Part shown: positions 45,748-55,800 of the stretch, one piece after another
Layout: the number at the start of each line of letters is the position of its first letter
How positions within the stretch are numbered: position 1 is the first letter of the stretch
Origin: Hoylesella timonensis 4401737 = DSM 22865 = JCM 15640
GTDB lineage: Bacteria > Bacteroidota > Bacteroidia > Bacteroidales > Bacteroidaceae
Assembly (NCBI RefSeq): GCF_000455445.1
Contig: NZ_HG417096.1
Span: 100,947 to 164,946, forward strand
Direction of reading: 5' to 3'
Length of the DNA: 64,000 nt
The notes under the pieces: model-generated
Database searches by the model: none
What the model was told of the DNA's origin: nothing
Seen by the model: the letters and a program-made list of their open reading frames with translations, nothing else
Position numbers and translations under genes: made by a program

Positions 45748-45838
45748 CGACGGAAGAAGAGCAAATCGTTGATGTGTTGGAAGGACATAATTCCTTTCAA
45801 CGAATACAGAAACACTGAAGAAAAATAAATGTGGAGTA

Positions 45839-45873
45839 GGGAGCGTCAGCGTGAACTCCTTGTTGACGCTCCC
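45839..45873. terminator. Bidirectional hairpin between the exporter operon and nadC
   Basis: GGGAGCGTCA pairs perfectly with TGACGCTCCC around a 15-base loop. It lies 92 bases past the permease stop and 7 bases past the nadC stop, so it can serve both converging units. Confidence 0.75.
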
Positions 45874-45879
45874 ATATAC

Positions 45880-46755
45880 TTACACTTTCAGTTTGTTGCT
45901 ACCTGCAGCCTTAAAACTCATGTCTAACACTTTAACACTGTGTGTTAAGGCTCCAAAAGAAATAAAGTCAACGCCAGCTTTTGCGTATGGTATCATGGTG
46001 TCGAAGGTAATGCCGCCACTTGATTCGGTTTCACATCTGCCGTTTACCATGGCTACCGCTTTGCGTGTATCTTCGGGCGAGAAGTTATCAAACATGATGC
46101 GGTCGCATCCTTCTGTCAATGCTTCTTCCAGTTCTTGGAAGTCGCGCACCTCACATTCTATTTTCATTCCGTCTTTCCCGTGTTCTTTAATATACTGTTT
46201 GGCACGTGAAATGGCATTGTGTACACCACCGCAAAAGTCGATGTGGTTATCTTTCAGCAGAATCATGTCAAACAATCCTATGCGATGATTCATACCGCCT
46301 CCAATTCTTACCGCTTCTTTTTCTAGCATTCGCATGCCTGGAGTGGTTTTGCGAGTGTCGAGCACGCGTGTTTTAGTGCCTGCATCGATGAGTGCTTGTT
46401 GGTACTTGTGAGTCATGGTAGCAATTCCACTCATGCGTTGCAAGATATTGAGCATCAGTCGTTCTGTTTGTAACAAGCTCTGTTCTTTGCCCTTCACGCT
46501 CATCACTATGTCGCCCGGTTTCACAGGTGCACCGTCTTGAATATACACTTCAACATTGAGTGTAGGGTCGAATTTATGAAATATTTGTTTGGCTATTTCT
46601 ACCCCTGCAAAGATACCTTCGTCTTTAATAAGTAGTTTACTTTCGCCCATAGCAGTGGCGGGGATACAACACAACGTGGTGTGGTCACCGTCGCCAATAT
46701 CTTCGCTGAACGCCAGTTCTATAAGTTTGTCATTGAGTTGATTTACAGATAGCAT
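45880..46755 (-). CDS. nadC: Nicotinate-nucleotide diphosphorylase (quinolinate phosphoribosyltransferase)
   Basis: A 291-residue enzyme of normal NadC length, joining quinolinate with PRPP to give nicotinate mononucleotide. Motifs seen: RKTTPGMRMLEKEAVRIGGG, NHRIGLFDMILLKDNH, the Asp of FDNFSP and SSGGIT. It is the third gene of a nadB-nadA-nadC series read on the minus strand, the full de novo route from aspartate. It starts 32 bases after nadA ends. Confidence 0.97.
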   Translation of the reverse strand: MLSVNQLNDKLIELAFSEDIGDGDHTTLCCIPATAMGESKLLIKDEGIFAGVEIAKQIFHKFDPTLNVEVYIQDGAPVKPGDIVMSVKGKEQSLLQTERLMLNILQRMSGIATMTHKYQQALIDAGTKTRVLDTRKTTPGMRMLEKEAVRIGGGMNHRIGLFDMILLKDNHIDFCGGVHNAISRAKQYIKEHGKDGMKIECEVRDFQELEEALTEGCDRIMFDNFSPEDTRKAVAMVNGRCETESSGGITFDTMIPYAKAGVDFISFGALTHSVKVLDMSFKAAGSNKLKV

Positions 46756-46787
46756 ATTATCGTTTTTATTTTTTTTGTTTTTATCCT

Positions 46788-47780
46788 TTACAAGCCTAAT
46801 TGCTTTGATATCTCTAACATCCTGTGGATGGGTTTAATGGCTTTTTTCGCAATCTCAGGTTCAACCTCAACGGTCGGCCATTCGTATTTCAGACAGTTGT
46901 ACAGTTTGCGCATTGTGATAAGCTTCATATAGCTACATTCGTTGCAAGCGCAGGTACTGTCGTCGGGTGGAGCTGGGATGAAGGTTTTTTGTGGTGCTGA
47001 TTTCTGCATCTCTGTCAAGATGCCACTCTCGGTAGCCACGATAAATTCTTGTGCTTCATCGTGAATACTATAGTTGAGCAATGCCTTGGTACTGCCCACC
47101 TTGTCTGCCAATTTCACAACTGGTCCTTTGCATTCGGGGTGCACTAATATCTTTGCATTTGGATGTTGAGCCTTTAATTCGAGAATGCGCTCAACAGAAA
47201 ACTTTTCGTGTACGTGACAAGCACCGTCCCAAACCAGCATGTCTCTACCCGTGAGTTTGTTGATATAGCTACCTAAATTGCGGTCGGGTCCAAATATCAT
47301 GGGTGTATCTTTGGGGAACGACTCAACAATTTGTCGTGCGTTGCTGCTGGTAACTACCACATCGGTTAATGCCTTGGTGGCTGCTGTAGTGTTGACATAG
47401 CTCACCACGGTGTGGTTGGGATGTGCCTTCACAAACTTTTCGAACGCATCGGCAGGACAGCTTTCTGCCAGCGAGCACGATGCATTGAGGTCAGGAATCA
47501 AGACCTTTTTTTCGGGACATAGTATTTTGTTGGTTTCTCCCATAAAGTGTACACCGCACATCACGATGATATCCGCATCGGTTGTGGCAGCTTTCTGTGC
47601 CAACGCCAAACTGTCTCCAATAAAGTCGGCTATGTCTTGCACACTTGCTTCTGTATAATAGTGTGCCATGATGAGTGCGTTCTTTTCTTTGCACATCTTC
47701 CTTATTTCAGCCTTGATGTCTGTTCCTTCTGGAATGGGTTCATCAATATAGCCCAGTTCTTGCCATTTCTTGTCTACCAT
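46788..47780 (-). CDS. nadA: Quinolinate synthase NadA
   Basis: A 330-residue iron-sulfur enzyme that condenses iminoaspartate with dihydroxyacetone phosphate. The cysteines expected to bind the [4Fe-4S] cluster are present: the CGVHFMGETNKILC region, HPECKG, and CACNECSYM near the C-terminus. AHYYTEASVQDIADFIGDS opens the first domain. It lies between nadB (88 bases upstream) and nadC. Confidence 0.97.
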   Translation of the reverse strand: MVDKKWQELGYIDEPIPEGTDIKAEIRKMCKEKNALIMAHYYTEASVQDIADFIGDSLALAQKAATTDADIIVMCGVHFMGETNKILCPEKKVLIPDLNASCSLAESCPADAFEKFVKAHPNHTVVSYVNTTAATKALTDVVVTSSNARQIVESFPKDTPMIFGPDRNLGSYINKLTGRDMLVWDGACHVHEKFSVERILELKAQHPNAKILVHPECKGPVVKLADKVGSTKALLNYSIHDEAQEFIVATESGILTEMQKSAPQKTFIPAPPDDSTCACNECSYMKLITMRKLYNCLKYEWPTVEVEPEIAKKAIKPIHRMLEISKQLGL

Positions 47781-47868
47781 TTCTTTTGTATTCTTATGTT
47801 TCAGAGGTACGTTTGCTCAACGGAGTACTCTGTGTTTTGTATTTATTGATGCTTGTTTTTACGCTTGC

Positions 47869-49455
47869 TTATCGGTCGTATGCGTGTTTGGGATAATCTA
47901 CTGTGTAATGCAACCCGCGGCTCTCTTTGCGCTCAATTGCCTGACGTGTAATGAGATATCCCACATTAATCATATTGCGCAATTCGCAGATGTCGCGTGT
48001 AGCCGTCACGCTTTTGAATAGTTTTTCCGTCTCTTCGTACAGTAAGTCAAGTCTATCCCATGCACGTTTCAATCGCAAATCGCTTCGTACGATACCCACA
48101 TAATTGCTCATGATTTCGCCCACCTCTCTGACACTTTGTGTAATCAAGATGCGCTCTTCGTTGGTCATGGTGCCTTCATCGTTCCATTCGGGTACGTTGG
48201 TGTTAAAAGAATAGTGGTCGATAACGCTGACAGAATGCTCGGCTGCTGCCTTTGCATATACTGCTGCTTCGATGAGTGAGTTGCTTGCTAAGCGGTTGCC
48301 GCCATGCAATCCTGTACATGAACATTCACCAACAGCGTATAATCGGTGAATAGAGCTTTCTCCATGAAGGTCGACTTTGATGCCTCCACACATATAATGC
48401 GCACTGGGACAAACGGGAATATATTGTTTGGTGATGTCTATACCGATGCTCAAACACTTTTCGTAAATATGTGGGAAATGTTTTTTGGTTTCTTCGGCGT
48501 CCTTGTGTGTCACATCTAAGCACACGTGGTCTAAGCCATGAATCTTCATCTCACGGTCGATAGCGCGTGCCACGATGTCACGTGGAGCCAATGACAAGCG
48601 TTCGTCATACTTCTGCATAAACTCTTCACCATTAGGAAGTCGCAGAATGGCACCATATCCTCGCATGGCTTCAGTAATCAGGTATGCAGGGTGTGTTTCT
48701 GCAGGATTGAAAAGAACTGTAGGGTGGAATTGTACAAACTCCATGTCCTTCACCGTTCCTTTGGCTCTATATACCATGGCAATGCCGTCGCCTGTAGCAA
48801 TAACGGGGTTAGAAGTCATGGCATACACCGCTCCTGTTCCGCCTGTAGCCATCAAAGTTACTTTGCTCAAGTAGGTGTCTATCTTGTTAGTATCGGGATT
48901 GAGGATATAAGCACCATAACATTCTATGTCTTGAGTTTTGCGTGTAACCGTTTGTCCCAAGTGATGTTGGGTGATAATTTCCACCGCATAATGGTTCTCT
49001 AACACTTTGATGTTTGGATGTTTCAGCACAGCAGCCATGAGTCCGCGTTGAATCTCAAAGCCTGTGTCGTCTTGGTGATGTAGGATGCGAAACTCGCAGT
49101 GTCCACCTTCACGATGTAAGTCATACTCGCCATTTTGCTTTTTATCGAAGTTTACGCCCCAGTTGACTAACGATTGTATGGCCTTTGGTGCATTTCGAAC
49201 TACCTGTTCAACGGCAGCACGGTCGGAGATGTAGTCGCCTGCAATCATGGTGTCATTGATATGTTTTTCGAAATTGTCAACGGCTAAGTTGGTAACGGAG
49301 GCAATTCCTCCTTGTGCCTTAGCGGTGTTGGCCTCGTCAAGTGTCGTTTTACAAACGAGGGCTACTTTTCCTTTTCCGCTATTGGCAACGCTCAAGGCGT
49401 AGCTCATGCCCGCAATTCCGCCTCCAATAATCAGAAAATCATATTCTTGTACCAT
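47869..49455 (-). CDS. nadB: L-aspartate oxidase NadB
   Basis: A 528-residue flavoprotein that oxidises aspartate to iminoaspartate. The FAD fold opens with DFLIIGGGIAGMSYAL. REGGHCEFRILHHQDDTG and the EFVQFHPTV block are typical of the family, and the C-terminal helical domain runs from about 420. It is the first gene of the NAD series; a long hairpin at 49508 separates it from the upstream DASS gene. Confidence 0.97.
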   Translation of the reverse strand: MVQEYDFLIIGGGIAGMSYALSVANSGKGKVALVCKTTLDEANTAKAQGGIASVTNLAVDNFEKHINDTMIAGDYISDRAAVEQVVRNAPKAIQSLVNWGVNFDKKQNGEYDLHREGGHCEFRILHHQDDTGFEIQRGLMAAVLKHPNIKVLENHYAVEIITQHHLGQTVTRKTQDIECYGAYILNPDTNKIDTYLSKVTLMATGGTGAVYAMTSNPVIATGDGIAMVYRAKGTVKDMEFVQFHPTVLFNPAETHPAYLITEAMRGYGAILRLPNGEEFMQKYDERLSLAPRDIVARAIDREMKIHGLDHVCLDVTHKDAEETKKHFPHIYEKCLSIGIDITKQYIPVCPSAHYMCGGIKVDLHGESSIHRLYAVGECSCTGLHGGNRLASNSLIEAAVYAKAAAEHSVSVIDHYSFNTNVPEWNDEGTMTNEERILITQSVREVGEIMSNYVGIVRSDLRLKRAWDRLDLLYEETEKLFKSVTATRDICELRNMINVGYLITRQAIERKESRGLHYTVDYPKHAYDR

Positions 49456-49507
49456 AAACTATCTGTTTTTAGACTTCATGTATTGATTGCAAAGATAATG
49501 AAAAGTA

Positions 49508-49551
49508 ACGAGATATGGCAAACTAAATCTTATTAGTTTGCCATATCTCGT
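49508..49551. terminator. Long perfect hairpin downstream of the DASS gene
   Basis: ACGAGATATGGCAAACTAA pairs with TTAGTTTGCCATATCTCGT, a 19-bp perfect stem around a 6-base loop. It lies 27 bases past the DASS gene on the minus strand. The tract after it on that strand is only moderately T-rich (TACTTTTC). Confidence 0.75.
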
Positions 49552-49577
49552 GTTGGTTTTTATTTCGTCTTATCGTC

Positions 49578-51050
49578 TTATAAGAAATGACTTCCACCAA
49601 TGAAGAAGAGAACGAAGTAGCCAAGAATCATACTAATGATGCCTACAGTTAGTCCAACCTTCAACATATCGTTCTGCTTTACCAAACCTGTAGAATAGGC
49701 GATAGCATTTGGAGGTGTTGAAATAGGGAGACACATTGCTGACGATGCAGCAATAGCAATACCAATTAAAATAGTTGCTGTACCACCAATAGTGTTCAGT
49801 GTGTCACCCATGCCGGAGCAAACTACAGCTAAAATTGGCACCAAAAGAGCGGCTGTTGCTGTGTTTGAAATAAAGTTGGACAAGAAGTAACAAATCAGTC
49901 CAGAAAGCATCAGGATGATGATTGGGCTAAATTGGTGGAATGGGATACTCTCAATGGCGCGGTCGGCGAGTCCAGAACCGTTCATACCTAAGCCCAAAGC
50001 AAAACCACCGGCAACCATCCAGATGACACTCCAGTTAATGGCTTGTAAATCTTTACCCGTAATGACACCTGTGACAGCAAAGATACCCATAGGAACCATT
50101 GCCACGGTATTGGAGTCGATGCCTGTAATATCTCGTGGAATGAGCCAAAGCAAGATGGTTAGAATAAATGTAGCACACACTACCCACATGCGCCATCCAT
50201 GAGAGATGTGTCCTTTGATTTCTAACTCAATGGTCTTCTGTGTGAATGGGAAAAAATTAAGAATAATGCGCCATGAGATTAAGAGTAACACGATTACTAA
50301 TGGAAACATGAATGCCATCCACTCTCCAAAGTCAATTCCTAAGTTCAGTCCATCGGGATTGTTGAGCGCCTGTAAAGCAATCGCATTAGGAGGAGTACCG
50401 ATGGGGGTTGCCATACCGCCAAGGTTGGCAGCAACAGGAATACTAAGTGTCAGTGCTATACGACCCTTACCCGATGCAGGAAGAGCTGCAAACACAGGGG
50501 TGAGGAAAGTCAACATCATGGCTGCGGTAGCGGTATTGCTGACAAACATAGAGAAAACGCCAGTGATGAGTAAGAAGCCTAACAAGACATTTTCGCTCTT
50601 TTTTCCAAAAGGTTTTATCAGATTCTTTGCTAATAATACATCTAATCCTGATTTCGTAGCAGCGATTGCCAAGATAAAACCACCCAAGAAAAGCATGATA
50701 ACAGGGTTGGCAAAGGTTGCCATGATTTCTTTTGATTTGAGTAGTGTACCAAAAACTTCGTTCTCTTCTCCTTTGAAAAAAGCCAAACTATTATTGGAAA
50801 CGGTGAGACACATAACAGTAATGATAGCTAAAGATGTGGCCCAAGATGGAATGGCTTCTGTAATCCACGATAAAGTGGCGAAAACAAAAATGGCGATGAT
50901 ACGCTGTTGGACGATGGTAAGCCCATCAATTCCAAAGATGTCTGTTGGTAGGTTCCAAACAATGGCGGTCAGTATCATAATGCAGATGAATTCAATCAGA
51001 TTCTTCTTGCTCAACTGACCGCCAAGAATATTAGCATTTTCTTGTTCCAT
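49578..51050 (-). CDS. DASS-family (SLC13) sodium/dicarboxylate symporter
   Basis: A 490-residue membrane transporter with about eleven helices. Both family-defining SNT motifs are present (VSNTATAAMM and ISNTATAALL), each in a hairpin, plus the paired signatures GTPPNAIALQ and STPPNAIAYS. It should take up dicarboxylates such as succinate, fumarate or malate with Na+; citrate or sulfate relatives exist. Aspartate and fumarate metabolism in the adjacent nad genes is a loose functional link only. Confidence 0.93.
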   Translation of the reverse strand: MEQENANILGGQLSKKNLIEFICIMILTAIVWNLPTDIFGIDGLTIVQQRIIAIFVFATLSWITEAIPSWATSLAIITVMCLTVSNNSLAFFKGEENEVFGTLLKSKEIMATFANPVIMLFLGGFILAIAATKSGLDVLLAKNLIKPFGKKSENVLLGFLLITGVFSMFVSNTATAAMMLTFLTPVFAALPASGKGRIALTLSIPVAANLGGMATPIGTPPNAIALQALNNPDGLNLGIDFGEWMAFMFPLVIVLLLISWRIILNFFPFTQKTIELEIKGHISHGWRMWVVCATFILTILLWLIPRDITGIDSNTVAMVPMGIFAVTGVITGKDLQAINWSVIWMVAGGFALGLGMNGSGLADRAIESIPFHQFSPIIILMLSGLICYFLSNFISNTATAALLVPILAVVCSGMGDTLNTIGGTATILIGIAIAASSAMCLPISTPPNAIAYSTGLVKQNDMLKVGLTVGIISMILGYFVLFFIGGSHFL

Positions 51051-51170
51051 GGTTGTATAAGATTTAAGTTAGTATAACGGGACAAAGATAAAAAATTTTT
51101 TGTTTCAACCAAAAGAATTGATATAAAAATGGTGTTGGAAATACGGCTCTTTTATTTAAGAGAAATAATT

Positions 51171-52187
51171 TAACGTGAGTTCGACGAATTTAGAACAGAG
51201 CAAGCTGTGTGTCAATAGTCCTTTGTACATTGATACACGGCTTCTTGGGGAACAGGCAATAGGCTGCCATAGCGCCTAATAAATTGACGATGAAATTGTC
51301 AAAGCATCTATGTCTGTTGCGCGATATTCTTAAGCTCGTCATTCACAGTTTCTTAAATAGCTCTTTTTCTGAGTAAGAGTTTGTCAGAAACGCTCATCAA
51401 AGCTCCTTTCATGTTGCTTTTCAGCTTGGTAATAAGTTGTATTCCATCTACGAACAGCCTTTGGAGAGATTCTTACTGATGTATCCCTTGTCGCCGACCA
51501 GCTTGCCATATATGAAATCTACAAAAGCTTTGTATTCGAAAGGCTTACGGTCATCAACATCTACCAGTGTTATTATAAAATTGAGAAGCTCTCCTTTCTC
51601 ATTGCAAATCAAATGCAATTTGAAACCGAAGAACCAATCCATGGAGCATTTTCGTCTTTGAGATATACCTTTGAAAACCTTATGAATATGTATTCTTTGG
51701 TTCTTGCAGACACGCAGTGGTGTGTTGTCAACAAAACTTATGCCCGTGCATTTTCCTAACAAGACTTTCTTGATAAACAAAGCGAGTGGAATGACAACCT
51801 CTCTTTCCAATTCTACTATACGGTTGTATGAGACAACTTTAGGAAACAATGACGCAGATGCTTACATACTTTTTCAAGATAGAAATGTTTAAAGCAGCGA
51901 TAACCAAAGTCGTGAAAAAGAATCATTATTAGCATGACTTCTGCCTTTGACATCGTGGAATCTCGATGATACTTTCTTTTTCCAATAGGCTTGAGCGTAT
52001 ATTTTGCCACCATTGTATCAAAAAACTTGCAGAAATCATCTGCCATACAAAATATTTCAGTAACTTTGTCTTCGGTAATTATAGCGATTTTTGTTAGTAA
52101 TTGTTTGTAAATCAATATCTTAAAGTTACAACAAATTTCGCTAATCACCAAATTTATAGACACTTATAATTCGTCGAAGTCACGTTA
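51171..52187 (-). mobile_element. Degenerate IS982-family insertion sequence
   Basis: About 1017 bp bounded by imperfect terminal inverted repeats: TAACGTGAGTTCGACGAAT (51171-51189) and, inverted at 52169-52187, TAACGTGACTTCGACGAAT, differing at one base. The interior codes, on the minus strand, for a broken IS982 transposase. Length and layout match intact IS982 elements (about 1 kb, single transposase gene). No clean target duplication is visible. Confidence 0.85.
51190..52163 (-). pseudogene. IS982 transposase, broken by frameshifts and stops
   Basis: Three pieces in order on the minus strand. 52163-51816 encodes the N-terminal part (ADDFCKFFDTMVAKYTLKP, MSKAEVMLIMILFH). A frameshift near 51845 leads into 51849-51448 (FPKVVSYNRIVELERE, GISFVDNTPLRVC, DWFFGFKLHLICNEKGE, LVGDKGYIS), which holds the catalytic core with the first and second Asp of the DDE triad. 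Another shift near 51450 is followed by a stop-ridden C-terminal part that still reads as TKLKSN, NDELKNIA and MAAYCLFPKK across frames. It is inactive. Confidence 0.88.
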
Positions 52188-52210
52188 TTTTAATTAAACA
52201 CGATATTCGT

Positions 52211-54499
52211 TTACTTCGCAGTCGCATCGTTGGTTAATCCACTTACATTATCTTGATTATTAAGTTTGGTGGGACCATGGATGCTTTTCTTTCTGCCAAT
52301 CGTAAAATTGTATCTAAAATTTATGGCAAATAGATTTTGGAAATTATTCCAAATCGTTTCTTCCTTAAAGTTCATCAAACTATTGTTGCAATAGATGGCA
52401 GATGGCTTGGGATTGTGAATATACTGCAATGCCACATATACATTGTTTTTGGAGTAAGATAGCTCACTAAAAACATAGGCCTTCTTCTTTTCCGTTACAT
52501 CCCCCAATAGATCGGTCATAGAACTTCCTACGTTTCCTAATATGGAAAATTCTTTGTAAGTAATGCTTGCCGTGATAGAAAAGTATTTTGACCACTCACT
52601 TAGACTGGCGCCATCAGGCTTTATGGCACTGGTATATACAATTGTTGCGAACGGCTGGATTTTCAAGAATGGGAATGGAAGCCATTGAAGGCTGAGGTCC
52701 GCAGCTGTGTATGAGGTGTGTTTAAAATGTTCAAGGGTCTTCACTATCTCTGCGTCTCTACTCTCAAATAACGTCATATAAGGGCGGCGCAGGTACGAAT
52801 GCCGTATTGCGGCACTCATATAGAAAGTAGGCAGACTTAGTTGGTATTGAAGACGATTATAGAAAGTATAGTAGGGTTGAAGATGAGGATTGCCCACACT
52901 ATAATATTGATAGTTGAGATAGACTGGATGGATGGTGAGCTGTGAGATGTCAGGAACATTGGATAAGATAAGCGAGTTAAGCCTAATGGAAGAGGAGTGA
53001 CCAATCTGATAGCTTGCAGACAATGAAGGTTTGAACACGGTATAATGCCTTGCCTTCATTTCTCCATTGTCTTGAATACTATGTTCTATACCTACACCTA
53101 TGGTGTAATGGAGATTCTTTAACTTGCCTGCAAGATTTGAATATATATAGCAGACTTGCTGTTCCATTGTGGAACGGGTGTTTTCATTATAGGTCTGCCG
53201 AAGTTGCTTATAAAAGTATCTTGCCCCGATGCTTATATTTTCATTGGAAAAGGACTTGTTGTAAAGCAACTCCGATATGATGGAATTAGAGTAATTCCTG
53301 AGATGGTTGTTGTACCGATAAGTTATTGTATTATCTGAATTTTCTTGGGAAATCTGATTGTTCGATTTGGAATCAAAATAAGATCCCACAAAATTGGCTG
53401 TCAATTCCTGGTTGTTCTTCAATTTTCTATTGTAATACAAATCCAATGATATAGCATCATAATTACTTTTAAGTTTTTTTGCCGAATAACCTTGTTGTAG
53501 AATTCCTGTACCAAATTTCGTTGTTGCAGTTTGTTGATGGCGTTCCCGCCCTGGGTTGAGGCGATACCTTACTTTAGCAGAAAACAGTTGGTTGTCATCC
53601 GGACGAAACATGTAATCTGCCCCTATGATATGATACTCCCCCTTGTAAGTACCAGGAAGTCCTTGCAGTTTGCTGGAGAAATTTGCATGGTCTATCTCAT
53701 ACTCGTAAGTCTGATTGATTCTGTTGTCGTTAAGATTCCTGTAATCAATGAAATAAGAAAGGGCAATCTGGTGCTTGAGCGTGTACCATTTCGCATTGAT
53801 AGTGTTTGTTCCGTAACCCGTTGTAAATGAGTTTACTGTATTGATAAAACAGTTAAACCCGCTATCCTTTTCTTTTATGGTAAAGACGCTTAGGACTGCA
53901 CCTACGTTTTTATTGGCAAATCTTGCTGGTGGCTGTGTAAAATACTCAACTCTCCTGATTTTTTTTGCAGATAGAGCCATTAAGTCATTTTCATTCGCTT
54001 GTATGCCATCTATGAGAATGAGTATATTCTGCCGGTCTGTCGTTTGAAGGATATTTGAAATTCTATTCAATTGAAATTGTGGCATTTCTCCCAAGGCCGC
54101 CAAGGCAGAGGAGGCTCTTTCTTTCAGACTTTGTGGGATGAGTAATTTGTCCTTACTCCCGAAAGTCTCAATCTCCCTTGCAGAAATAACTACTTCCTGC
54201 AGTTCTTCAGAATACCGCTTCAAGATGATTTCGTGATGAGACTTGGCCGCTAAACATATCGTTTCGTAACCCACGGAAGATATCTTTAGTATAAGTTGCT
54301 GGGAGACAGTATTCGGGAAAGAAAAATATCCCTTATTATTGGATACCGTACTGGCAATCAGAACACTATCAGGAATTTGGTACAGCCCAATAGTTGCAAA
54401 TTCGACAGGTAGTTTTTCCTCATCTATTATCACTCCGGATATCTGGGCGTTGAGAACTTTGCACGAAAACAACAGAACTATTATAAAGACAAACCTCAT
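52211..54499 (-). CDS. Outer-membrane beta-barrel protein with carboxypeptidase-like N-terminal domain (TonB-receptor-like)
   Basis: A 762-residue exported protein: signal peptide (about 1-18, KVLNAQ), CarboxypepD_reg-like domain (about 19-95, SGVIIDEEKLPVEFATIGLY), a plug-like segment (about 110-210, GEMPQFQLNRI, ILILIDGIQAN) and a large barrel rich in aromatic, alternating strands. This is the layout of the outer-membrane beta-barrel (OMP_b-brl_3) family, related to TonB receptors. Its start overlaps the stop of a TetR-type regulator gene by 4 bases, so it is probably that regulator's target or partner. Ligand unknown. Confidence 0.85.
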   Translation of the reverse strand: MRFVFIIVLLFSCKVLNAQISGVIIDEEKLPVEFATIGLYQIPDSVLIASTVSNNKGYFSFPNTVSQQLILKISSVGYETICLAAKSHHEIILKRYSEELQEVVISAREIETFGSKDKLLIPQSLKERASSALAALGEMPQFQLNRISNILQTTDRQNILILIDGIQANENDLMALSAKKIRRVEYFTQPPARFANKNVGAVLSVFTIKEKDSGFNCFINTVNSFTTGYGTNTINAKWYTLKHQIALSYFIDYRNLNDNRINQTYEYEIDHANFSSKLQGLPGTYKGEYHIIGADYMFRPDDNQLFSAKVRYRLNPGRERHQQTATTKFGTGILQQGYSAKKLKSNYDAISLDLYYNRKLKNNQELTANFVGSYFDSKSNNQISQENSDNTITYRYNNHLRNYSNSIISELLYNKSFSNENISIGARYFYKQLRQTYNENTRSTMEQQVCYIYSNLAGKLKNLHYTIGVGIEHSIQDNGEMKARHYTVFKPSLSASYQIGHSSSIRLNSLILSNVPDISQLTIHPVYLNYQYYSVGNPHLQPYYTFYNRLQYQLSLPTFYMSAAIRHSYLRRPYMTLFESRDAEIVKTLEHFKHTSYTAADLSLQWLPFPFLKIQPFATIVYTSAIKPDGASLSEWSKYFSITASITYKEFSILGNVGSSMTDLLGDVTEKKKAYVFSELSYSKNNVYVALQYIHNPKPSAIYCNNSLMNFKEETIWNNFQNLFAINFRYNFTIGRKKSIHGPTKLNNQDNVSGLTNDATAK

Positions 54500-55107
54500 G
54501 ATTGTATGGTATTATATAATAACGAGTATTTTCTCTTCAGTTTCTCAATATCCAGTTCCATTCCAATCATGGAAAGGCAGAAAGAATCTCCATAATACAA
54601 GGAGCGAAACGTAGAAATTACCAGATTTAGGTCAAGGTCTTTTTTGAGTTCGCCCGCCTCGATGCCACGGCGACAATACTCAATCCACAGGTCAGAGATA
54701 TTCGTTTCCAGTTCCTTTAACTTCTCCTCAAAACCTTCATAGTGGAAATCTGCAGAAGACAACAAATTGACAAATTGAGTGGAACTTGCCTCTGCGTTAG
54801 CGGCTTTCATTCTTTCCATTCTCTGCCGTATAAGCTCTAAATCGCTCATGATGAAATCCCAAAACGGCGTTTCTTCCGAAACTGATATACCGTTGTGCAA
54901 GGACTCGGACAGAAAATCGAGGACAAACTTGTCAATGACAGCCTGGTATAACCCTTCCTTGTTCTTCACTTTATAATATATGGCACCACGCGACAACCCG
55001 GTTATCTCCTCAATATCTGCGGTTGTTACATCTGCATATTCCTTCATTAAAAAGAGCTTGAATGCCCCCAAGAGGATATTATATCTGCGTTCTTCTTTCT
55101 TTGTCAT
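54496..55107 (-). CDS. TetR/AcrR-family transcriptional regulator
   Basis: A 203-residue regulator. The N-terminal HTH reads YADVTTADIEEITGLSRGAIYYKVKN (about 20-45), a textbook TetR recognition segment. The C-terminal ligand domain (about 60-200) has no recognisable ligand clue. Its stop overlaps the outer-membrane barrel gene (ATGA), so the two are one operon, and it probably controls its own promoter. Upstream is AT-rich DNA. Confidence 0.92.
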   Translation of the reverse strand: MTKKEERRYNILLGAFKLFLMKEYADVTTADIEEITGLSRGAIYYKVKNKEGLYQAVIDKFVLDFLSESLHNGISVSEETPFWDFIMSDLELIRQRMERMKAANAEASSTQFVNLLSSADFHYEGFEEKLKELETNISDLWIEYCRRGIEAGELKKDLDLNLVISTFRSLYYGDSFCLSMIGMELDIEKLKRKYSLLYNTIQS

Positions 55108-55395
55108 TTATACATGTATTAGCTGCATGAGAATAATATTACGTTCGTACTATTTTTTTTATCGGTAGCAAATATATTGATATTTTTTTAATTTTCCAAG
55201 AAATTGCCGATTTATTAAATTATAGTAAAAACAATCTTCTCCTATGGTTTCAATCATGAGTTAAAGCGTATGAACCGAATCGAATTGCTTGTGTTCAATG
55301 TCTACCTCATTTGCATTCATGGTTGTAACTACAATGACCCTTCAATGCAAGAGCTGCTACTTTTATTTTTTATCATTCTTGGTACGGGAATACAG
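55108..55395. other. AT-rich region upstream of the TetR operon
   Basis: No gene seen. It should hold the promoter and operator of the TetR-barrel operon on the minus strand; an AT-rich core at 55140-55200 is the likely place. No clean palindrome of operator size was found by eye. Confidence 0.3.
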
Positions 55396-55800
55396 TTGTT
55401 TTTGTCCTACAATTTTACCAAAAAGCGACCATTCAAAATCTTCAAAATAGAAAATTTTAATAGGCAAACGCGCAACAAAATTATGCTGATTTTGACAAAA
55501 TAAACGTCTCTTGCGGTTGAAATATTGATTTAACGCCCTTGGAAACACTCAATAGAGGTGTTATTCACATACAGTAGCAGCATTAAAGCATGCAAATAGG
55601 AGGCTTATCTTAATGCTTTAGTCGCAAAGAAGGGGCAAATTTACGCATAAAAAGAGAGGCTTTAGTTGTAATGTGTTCAATAACAAATGATTACGAACGT
55701 CGCTCATTTCTCGCGTATTTGCGACCAACAATGACGTTGGATGTTTTCACGCGAGTTATGAGAGACACTTTGTAAAGAAAATTCAGCATTTTATCTCCTC
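55396..55800 (+). repeat. Diverged ~406-bp intergenic repeat, copy B
   Basis: Direct repeat of 27065-27470 in the same orientation. It starts TTGTTTTTGTCCTAC and ends AAAGAAAATTCAGCATTTTA. The CCAAC-N6-GTTGG stem has an intact stem but a different loop (AATGAC here, TTTGCT in copy A), hinting at selection for structure. There is no shared reading frame. Confidence 0.8.

Noticed and set aside
50206..51018. 270-codon open frame antisense to the DASS transporter
   Set aside because: It is a mirror of a conserved membrane protein; the translation is Met/Lys/Ser/Pro-rich without any motif.
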